From Lyophyllum atratum (Eukaryota; Basidiomycota; Agaricomycetes; Agaricales; Lyophyllaceae): a stretch of DNA of 64,000 bases. Positions 56,261 through 64,000 of this stretch are shown here, piece after piece. Within the stretch, counting starts at the first letter, position 1; every line of letters begins with the position of its first letter. Under the pieces are notes generated by a model. The model was not told where the DNA came from, ran no database searches, and saw only the letters and a list, made by a program, of their open reading frames with translations. Location of the stretch: contig JACGCN010000024.1 of NCBI GenBank assembly GCA_014905825.1, positions 682,001 through 746,000 of the forward strand. Direction: 5' to 3'. The translations under genes and the position numbers were made by a program.

Positions 56261-59200
56261 CTAAACCCCGTAGCGCGTCGCAAGTCGCTCCTGAATGGCG
56301 GGAGGGAAGGAGGCAGTCTGCGCAGCCCACCCAGCAGCGTCGTGCTGCTTAAAGCCTTGGAGGAGTTGCTGGAACATCTGATTCAGCTCTGGCGACGGCT
56401 GGTTCCAACGAACGATCGAGTTGCAGAACCAAAGCAGACTCTGTATGGATCGGTAATCAGCTCCCATCCCAGCTGGAGATTCCGGGCTACATACCTTTGC
56501 GATGCCAGCAGGATTGGTCTGCACAAGGGTGCAAAGTCCACGGAATGCGGAGTCTTTCTCCTCATTGTCTCGGATCTCGTAGAGAGCCTGGCACCAAGCC
56601 TGAGCGAACTCGGACAGATGAGGAGCGACGAGGGAAGGGTGCATGAGGCCGATGCGTCCTATCGAGACTGCAGCGTTCTCGTGGAGACTGCGAGGTGCCT
56701 TTGGGTGCAAGAGGATGGGAATCAAGCGCGCGATAAGTGGGTTGACCCATTGTTGGAACTCGACATCGTCTAAGGAAGCCGTGATCAGCTGTATAATATT
56801 ACGGGGCGTAATTAGATCTCACCTCGTCCATATCGCAGTGCTACCTCACCGACCGACCAAGCCGCGTTGTTGGAAGCAGAAATGAACTCTAGTTTGGGCT
56901 CTGGATCGAGCTGCAGGATCAATTCCGACATGATGGCAGGCATATGGGGGCGGAGCAAAGGGAAGCATCCCATTGCCATGTCGCCGACGAGGGCATATGC
57001 TGACTGTCTCACAGGAGCTTGGGGATGCTTGAGGCATACAGTGAGCAGATCAAGCAGGTTCGGTTGGCTGGCCCCTATTAGCGGCTCCAAAGCCGATCCT
57101 AGGCCTTGTGTGAGGCCCGACAGGAGATCCAGAGCGACGACAAGGAACGACTTGTCGGGTTCGTCGAGCTCAGGGTTTTGCTGGAATTGCTGATACTGAA
57201 GGAGCGAGTTGTGGATGATGTTATTGCACCGCTCGAATACTGGTCCTGCGTATGGCAGGAATGCCGAGCCCATGGCAATGGTGACAGAAGCGAGACACTA
57301 AAGGAAGTATAGAATTAATAAAGTTTTAAAAGAGAGTAACTGTTGAACTTGGACAAACCTCTAGCAGGGGGATCAAGTTATCGTCATCATCTTTAAGCTT
57401 AGCCCATTTGTTGGTCAACGGAGGCATGAGAATCTCGACGTATCGTGGATCCTGCAGGGCTCTTCCTACAGCATCAGCCAAGGTGCCGACAGCGTCGTAG
57501 AGGATAAGCATATTCTTGTGCTGGTAAAGGTCGAACGCGAAAACCAGGTTCCGAAGGACAGGTTCAAGATAAGGTGCGAGCTCAGGGCCAGCATCCTCTT
57601 CTAGAGTAGCGAAGGCACTGCATCCTGCTTCTTGGACTCGTTTGTTGGAGTCCAGGACCATCCTGAGAAGCTGTAAACCAGTCAGCAGTGAATGAGAGTC
57701 CAGATCGCGAATGTACGTACACCTTCCATGGTTGGGATGAAATACTGGTTTTTATGCTCCTCGGAAATGTTCTGAGTGGTCCAGCTGGCATACCGACCTA
57801 ACGTCCAACATGTGATGGAACGAACAAGAGGCTGTTTTTCGGAATCAGCGAGCGTCAAGTGGAAGTGGAATGTGACGAAATTACCTTGGGATCGTTGAGT
57901 GTGTTGATAAGATACGGAACAAGGGTAGATAGATGGGGCTCGATTGCCTCAATGCAGCCTGATTGACGTTGTTCATCAGAGAACATCGGGAGTACATCAG
58001 CAGGACTCACCCTCTGCCATAGCTCCTAATGCAAGAATACCACTCTCTCTTTGCAGCCAATCGTTACTCCAAAGCTTGTCTTTCAAGGGGCCAAGAAGGA
58101 CATTCAACAAGTCTCCGCTAAACCTCACAGCCAGAACGTCAAGGGCCGCTGCAGCGCACTTCCTCAAGTTCCACTCCGTGGACATCTCATCGGCGAAATC
58201 GTCCTCGTCAGGATCATAATCATCATCCTCGTCAGAGTCATACGTCTCCTCCCCATAAGCGCCAACGCGCGGCTTCGGGGGTGCAGCTGCATCGGTGCCT
58301 TCTACACCGTTGGCTGCTTCGCGTTCCAGGCCATGTGATTTGCCTCCGTAATGGCGGGGCTTGATGTCTGTCTCCTTATCAGGGACAGCCGCGTCCTCTG
58401 CATCCCCCTCGAGCCACAGCAGATCGTCCTCTCCGTAGACCATGCAATCCAACAACACCGGCGCCACCTTTCCCAGCAACGGGTGCAGATAAGCTGCGAG
58501 GTCGGCATCTTCGGCGAAGGTGAGCCAAAACTCGCATGCCTCGAGGGCCACGTTCTCATTCTTGTCCTTTGTCGAATAGAGCATATACTCCGCCACATTG
58601 GACATCTCCGGCATGAGCTTTTCCGGACGGGCCGCCAGGAGGAGCACGAGGGCCTGGCAAACATGACGGCGAACTGAAGGGTCGTCATCGGAGGCGCGCT
58701 TGAAGAGACAGGCGATGAAGCTGTCGATGTGCACGTAGAGGGACTGGCAATTGATCGGGACAAAATACGACAAGCACGCCACAGCATGGGAGCGCATTTT
58801 AGCCGAAGGGTGCTCGGTGAGCATGAGGAATTTGGGGATCATAAAATCGAGCGGGCGGGTGCCACCAATCTCTACGTCCATCTTGCGGGGATAATCTTCG
58901 CACGCCTTTTCCAGTGCGTTGAAGGCCGCCTAAAATGAAAAACACATGAATCAGTATCGCCCTGGATGGTACGCTAAAGATTTGGAGGACGCGAAACTGG
59001 GCCGAGAAGTGGCGAGACCTCGCAGTCCGGCACGACCCTGATGAACGGCGACTCACCTCCTGTCTATCAAGATCACTCGAATCCAGCGTGTTCACCAGCT
59101 GCTGAAGACACTCCGGCCAGTTTTTCGGTTCGAGCACACCGAGGAACGCCACTATATCTTGGCTGGCCGCGTTACGAATCATGATGGACGGGTCGTTGAA

Positions 59201-59554
59201 CGCCTGGAGGACGGCGCCCTTGACGTACTCGGCGACGTCAGGAGGAGATCCCAAGATCAGACGCGAGTTGTTCTTGAGGAGGTACCCTGCGATCGTTCGA
59301 ATTCGATCCTCTTCGTTTGTCATTGAGCTGAGGATGTAAGCAAGATATGCAATATATTCTGGTGCGCGCGTAAACTGGTTCAGTTTCTATAGCGAGAGCG
59401 CGGAGGGTGATCAATGAGCGTTAGATATACAGAATGAAGGTAGGAGACATACTTGAGTGATTGTGCGCTGCACGGTGGTGTTCATGTCGGTAGAGTCATG
59501 GATGGTTTGGAGGATTTCCTGGAGACCAGCGGGCTGAGGCGTCCAGGGGGTCAT
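56261..59554 (-). CDS. KAP104: transportin (karyopherin beta-2), nuclear import receptor
   Basis: HEAT-repeat importin that carries PY-NLS proteins such as mRNA-binding proteins through the nuclear pore under Ran control. Exon 1 (ATG 59554) reads [18 protein letters not shown]. The following exons have the N-terminal importin-beta region ([31 protein letters not shown]) and many HEAT helices ([35 protein letters not shown]). The acidic HEAT-8 loop ([16 protein letters not shown]) that ejects cargo on Ran binding is followed by [16 protein letters not shown]. Repeats continue to the C-terminus, ending [13 protein letters not shown]. About seven introns of 50-120 nt. Length of about 900 residues fits Kap104/transportin-1. 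Confidence 0.88.
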
Positions 59555-60224
59555 TTTGTCGGGCAAAACGCGTTCAGGCAGCGGGAAATGGGCCGTCTAC
59601 AAGAAGAAAAGGCAAGGCTGACAGTCGGAAGAAGAGAACGCTCCTCAATCGAATATCGCCAAAGATATTTCTTTTGTGTGCCAGTATTTGCGCTACACCT
59701 CGTCACACATGTCACACCGCCACATCAAACGTAAATCTGATGCAGGCGCTCCTCCAGGAAGCATAGTCCGCCGATGTTCGTTGAAGTTTGCGGAGGAACA
59801 GCTGATGCAACCTTGAAGATCATCCACTATAGCGATCCCAAACATTTCTATTAGATCTGCGCTACCATTACGGGTTGTGTATTGACATATGATGACCTGC
59901 CACCATGGTCCAAGAACGATCGATGGGGCTGATATGGAATCGCGCTAGTAGGTATGCAGGGTAGCTGAATGGATTACGTCGGTAATTTGGGGATAACAAA
60001 CCCGCAGAAGATCAGTCACATCGATTGCCACAAACAGGAGGTGCCGGTGATCATTAGCTGGACCCATACCAATCCAATTAGCATTTCTTTCGTGCGCACT
60101 ATCTATAGCAGTTAAAGTATCTGTGTGTGCCATAGAAGTTAGGAAGACTCGTCCGGGAAAAAGACCTCACTCGGCATACTCACACTATCTTCTAAGGCGT
60201 GACCACTATGTATGCCGAATCTAA
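59555..60224. other. intergenic stretch
   Basis: About 670 bp: 5' flank of the transportin gene and 3' flank of the FSH1 gene. No gene seen. Confidence 0.5.
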
Positions 60225-61488
60225 TCAGAGTTTCATCATCACCGCAGATCCATTTATAGATTCTATGGGCGTCGCCGTCCCGGAATTGGGGACCGAAGAT
60301 CCTGAGACGTTGGGCGAGGGCAGGTCCGCAGAGGGGTCCATCATATACCCACGTAGGAACTTTAACCATTGGCGCTTCGAAGGCACAAAGTGACCTGAGA
60401 ATCGGTATGGATAAGATGTCTTGGGAACGCTGCGAACGAACGATACACACCTCCTTCGTGCTCCTCGACCCGCTTATTAGACGACGTCTCAACAAGTTGC
60501 CTAGATCTCTCCTCGTGTACAATTACATCGTTCTTACCAATCACATGCAGCGTAGGTGTGGAATACCGACCATCGAATAGCGGATCACAGAAGGGATCGC
60601 GAAGGCGGAACCCTGATACTGCAACGCAAAAATCACTGTTGACTGGTGAGATCTCATTTGATGATCACCAAGACGGGGACACTGACAAAGGTGGATGTGG
60701 CGGTTGCCCATCGACCAAAAATGGGGCGTACAGATGAGGCTTCTCCAGCTTCGCGAAGATCACGATGAGGATGATGGTCAGACGGCGAAGCATCAACAGT
60801 AACCCACCAAGGCTGATATTATCGACGCAAACGCAGCACCTTGACTGAGAACACCGTGCACTGAGAAACATTCGTTGCCACCCCTTCAAGCGGGAACGCA
60901 CCTAAACCCGAACACTCCCTAAAAGCAACGAAATGAAACATCAGCATCCTATCACAGCACCCAGCAAATACATCGAACAGAACCCACATCAAATCTCCGC
61001 GTCTTCAGGATATCACGAACAGCTTCTATCGACTCTCTCAGCCCGTACGCAACGGTCTTGTCCGCGTTGACCTTCCACCACGCCCTCGGGGTGAGGCTAG
61101 GGTCGACGTCCGCCTTCGCCGCTTCAGCGGCGCCGAATGATTCGAGACTGCTCTCAGTTGCTTGCGAAGTCGATCCAGGAAGGTCGGCGGGTTGTAGAAT
61201 ATGGGGGGCGTCGATGAACACTATACGAAGCACGATCAGCTTCATTTCAAGTAGCATGAAGTCTATCGCGTACCAAGTTCCACGCTATTCCCGCACTCTC
61301 TTCGAAGTGCTCCTAACTAGAGGCTTGTCAGCTACTAGAAGCCAAGACAAACTCGACATACTCACCCGCTTGCTGAAGATAGAGGCATTCTGGGAGTACC
61401 TGACGAACTGTTAGCGACAGAAGACGTGTTGAACGAAATGCTGCCATTACCCATGCAGGACTAAGACAGTTCGTGCTGCAGCTGCCAT
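60225..61488 (-). CDS. FSH1-family serine hydrolase
   Basis: Alpha/beta hydrolase of the FSH1/OVCA2 family, likely an esterase. The first exon (ATG 61488) encodes MAAAARTVLVLHG, and a 50 nt intron leads to YSQNASIFSKR. The next exons read LGALRRECGNSVEL and VFIDAPHILQPADLP, then PRAWWKVNADKT. A very short exon GVFGF plus two bases of the Ser codon is spliced to the third base and QGAAFASIISAL, so the nucleophile motif GFSQG is interrupted by an intron exactly in the catalytic serine codon. Later exons give EKPHLYAPFLVDG, the Asp region CDPLFDGRYSTPTLHVIG, and GGHFVPSKRQW with the catalytic His. The tail to 60225 is Ser/Pro-rich. All catalytic elements are present. Confidence 0.8.
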
Positions 61489-61853
61489 TTACGTTTTAAA
61501 TCGCCGAAGAGTTATAAAGACAGCGTTGGCCTGCAACGTTCCTCCGGAATGCTCTATGTTAAGGAAGGGTCAAGGTAAAGTGTACAGGATCTGCATATGA
61601 TATCGGCTAATGCCATTGCCGGGATTGATGCAAGATGGTCGAATCTAATCTACAACCCGCCTTTCATAATTGATGTACCCAGCTTACAAGGCCTCCCACA
61701 TCCTTGTTCATTGATTGTTCTTACATAGACCAAGCAAGGTAGAGGCGAAGCCACGGCCTCTTGTTGAGAGCATATTATGTGTTGGTTCGTGGTATCTATG
61801 CTACAAAAAATGCTTGTACAATGCAAAGTCGATCCGAAATCAGGGGTTTACCT
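61489..61853. other. intergenic stretch
   Basis: About 365 bp: promoter of the FSH1 gene and 3' flank of the carrier gene. Nothing else seen. Confidence 0.5.
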
Positions 61854-63087
61854 CTACTCCGAGTATTGGTTCTCTTCCCGTATAAGTGTGATCTTCTCCA
61901 TGATCATGCTGACTCGCTCATAGACAGCGAAAACAATGGCCTGCCCAGGGGCTACACGGAGCACGCGTGGCGTGATTCCTTTGTAGAAGGACCGGAAGCC
62001 TTCCGTCCTCCACATGTCCTGAGCAATGGCGATTATCCGCTGAAACGCGGTTGTTCCTGGTACCGCTGTAGCCTTTTGAAGACCTACGAGAATGGACCTC
62101 AATAATTAGGACAGTCTCGATAGAAGGAAGGAAGAGCACGAACGAGTTTTGATGGTGTCTATGGGCGCATTGGAAAAGGGACCCATCGCTCCGGATATAA
62201 GGCCAATGATCATGTGTTGGTATGAGGGAAGCTCAGTCAGGCCTGGCTGAAAATGGTGTGCGAGTTTCTTGATCTCCTGGTAAGCCGTGAAATTTGCGCC
62301 TTTAGATCATCAACATTGTCAGGAATTGTGAGGTCGGATGGAGGGGATACGTCTGCGTACCCTGATTTGTCGCTTGCCGTAACGCAGTGAGGGAAACACC
62401 ACGGTAAAGAGCCGAGAAGCCTTCCTCCCTAATGATCGTGTACACCGCATGTCCAGCATTTCGGTATCGCGGTGCCTCTAGGGGATCTGCCAAGGAGTGT
62501 TGCTGGGCTTGCAATCGAATCTTTACAACTTCCATCGGCGTCACGACGCAGACGGCTTCTGTCGTGCCCGCACCCAATCCAGCTGCTCTGTGGCGTGAAT
62601 AGACGTTCAGCCACGAGAAACATGGGGACGTACCGATGAAGATATTTCCAACACTTGTCTGTCCCGTTTTCGGATCAGCTAGCCAACCCTTGTACGCCTC
62701 GAAACTGGCGAAACGGATGGCCATCTTGGGCACGATCCCGGATAAGACAGCTCCAAGACCTTTGTACAGTGCGAGAGGGGTTTCTCGTCTGACAATGTAA
62801 GCCGCTGTGGCGAAGAAGCCCCTAGCCTTCGTCTACAGAAGGTGTCAGCGGTGAATCGGCTTGCGACGATAGAGAACTCACGCCTGGATGTCGTCCAGAC
62901 TTGGATAGCTGCATACGCACTTTGATCGTGTCAAGAGGTTGGCATACTAGCTATACGATCGGGTCGTCATCAGCTTAAACTCGACACCGTTGGTGGTACT
63001 GCTCACCGCTTCGCAACCACCAGCGATGCCTCCAGCAGTGATATGTGTCGCAAACCCGACAGGCTTCTTCTTGTTACCGGGTGGCAT
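61854..63087 (-). CDS. SFC1: mitochondrial succinate/fumarate carrier
   Basis: Inner-membrane carrier that exchanges cytosolic succinate for mitochondrial fumarate, needed for growth on two-carbon sources through the glyoxylate cycle. ATG 63087 begins PPGNKKKPVGFATHITAGGI. All three carrier repeats are present with their signature PX(D/E)XX(K/R): QPLDTIK, TPMEVVK and APIDTIK. Other conserved blocks are TPLALYKGLGAVLSGIVPKM, RFASFEAYKGWL, EEGFSALYRGVSLTALRQ and GFRSFYKGITPRVLRVAPGQ. Exons are joined by introns of about 50-65 nt. The end is EENQYSE. The gene looks intact. The symbol follows the yeast orthologue (also called ACR1). Confidence 0.87.
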
Positions 63088-63513
63088 GTTGTAGTGGGGT
63101 GCTCGTTCCGGAGGCCAGGGTGAAGTCGAGAATGCGGGGGGTGATTAAATGGTCTATGACTACATAGGAGGAGCGATTTTAAATTGCATGTGAATGCGGT
63201 ATTCGATCTGGAACATACCCGTGTCAAATTCAGACGACTTGGGCCAGCGTCAGCCTCCGTTCCGTGTCTTCCTCGGCATCACTCATGCGGAGACCCGCAG
63301 TACCCCCACTGTCCGACAGGCTTTCATGATTCTGCGGGGAGGCGGGAGAAGATGGATGAGCCGTGGCCGAGCGGAGTTTGCGTGTGTTGAAGCGATCTTT
63401 GAAGATAACAAGGTGAGATAAGCCCTGGAAGCACATAGAACAATACAAAAATTGCCAATTTCAATCAATGAGATTCTCTTTGATCTTGTCCCTCTCCTCC
63501 ACCACCGACAGCC
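63088..63513. other. divergent intergenic region
   Basis: About 425 bp between the carrier and the homeodomain-like gene. The open frame at 63194-63421 has no motif. Probably a shared promoter region. Confidence 0.45.
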
Positions 63514-63951
63514 ATGTTCGCAGGTCCTTCAAACCCTCCTCCAGGCCCCGCAAAACGCCGTTACAGACTCCCGAATGCCGGTATCGCCGTCTTGGAAGGT
63601 ATTGTTGATCAATCACGCTCATCACAAATCGTGGCGCTTACGACCGTCCCTTAGCTTTTGTGAATGAAACCAATAACTACGAACCTTCGCCACAGGAGCG
63701 TCAACTCCTCTTGCACCAGATTCAAGTAAGTAATACCTCGCTTGGTCCCAGGATGATTCTCACAAGAAAAACAGGCAATCCCTGGATGCGAAACATACCT
63801 TCCTGCCTCCCTCCATGCCTGGTTCAAACGTCGACGAGCACCAGTACCCAACGAAAGCGCACCGAAACCCGACCGTAGACGAAAGAGCGCCAAAGTACCT
63901 CTGAATTCACCGTGTGAGCCACACCACTCACACCTCGAGTGGCACAACTAA
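63514..63951 (+). CDS. small divergent homeodomain-like protein
   Basis: Three exons (63514-63598, 63655-63725, 63775-63951) with introns of 56 and 49 nt give 110 residues. The fold reads as a homeodomain: an N-terminal basic arm (AKRRYRLPNAG), helix 1 IAVLEAFVNE, helix 2 ERQLLLHQI, and helix 3 HAWFKRRRAP. Trp48, Phe49 and Arg53 are in place, but the invariant Asn51 that contacts adenine is Arg. The loop before helix 3 is longer than usual. A basic tail follows (KPDRRRKSAKVP). It may bind DNA with changed specificity or act as a decoy or partner. The gene ends 49 bp before the window edge, so a further 3' exon cannot be excluded. Confidence 0.5.
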
Positions 63952-64000
63952 AAGACCACCCTGGCAGATCCAAGCTTAACAAGATATGCTATTGAACACC

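Noticed and set aside
1..64000. CRISPR arrays, bacterial operons, plasmid origins
   Set aside because: No regularly spaced repeats; genes are intron-rich and clearly eukaryotic.

Overview
The window looks like nuclear DNA of a mushroom-forming basidiomycete (Agaricomycete). Genes are compact and split by many 45-70 nt introns with GT..AG ends and CTRAY-like branch sites. TATA boxes sit 50-120 bp before several start codons. The gene content is fungal: PalB/Rim13 calpain, RIT1, FSH1, Emp46-like lectin, ERD2, Kap104, SFC1. It also has kinase families that are expanded in Agaricomycetes. All gene models here were read by eye from splice signals and reading frames; no search was run.

Layout. 0-7 kb: an unresolved left end, a small LYR-motif mitochondrial gene with a probable GC-AG intron, a TATA-driven small hypothetical gene, and an MFS transporter with a likely one-base deletion. 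7-9.5 kb: a TKL-type kinase. 9.8-22.4 kb: a second kind of kinase gene cut in two by an 11.2 kb Ty3/gypsy retrotransposon. The element has identical 169 bp LTRs, a GATGC target duplication, gag and pol in one frame separated by a single UGA, a chromodomain integrase and an extra third ORF of about 1,016 codons. 22.5-30 kb: L-type lectin, a C2-like protein, the KDEL receptor and a TMEM198-like membrane protein. 30-37 kb: PalB-type calpain and a homeodomain-TKL kinase fusion gene. 37-46.9 kb: a SET protein and RIT1 on a 55 bp divergent promoter, an unknown gene, ribosomal protein eL8, an F-box-like gene and a frameshifted kinase. 47-53 kb: a decayed DUF4246 gene, a coiled-coil (possibly augmin-like) protein and a DnaJ membrane protein. 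53-64 kb: a doubtful hypothetical gene, transportin, an FSH1 hydrolase, the succinate/fumarate carrier, and a small divergent homeodomain protein at the right edge.

The genes do not form one pathway. Several serve secretion (lectin cargo receptor, KDEL receptor, DnaJ membrane protein) and several serve signalling or regulation (kinases, PalB, SET, homeodomain). The strongest candidates for something undescribed are the single gene that joins a homeodomain to a TKL kinase and splices its DNA-recognition helix from a 17 nt micro-exon, and the retrotransposon's UGA-separated gag-pol with a third ORF.
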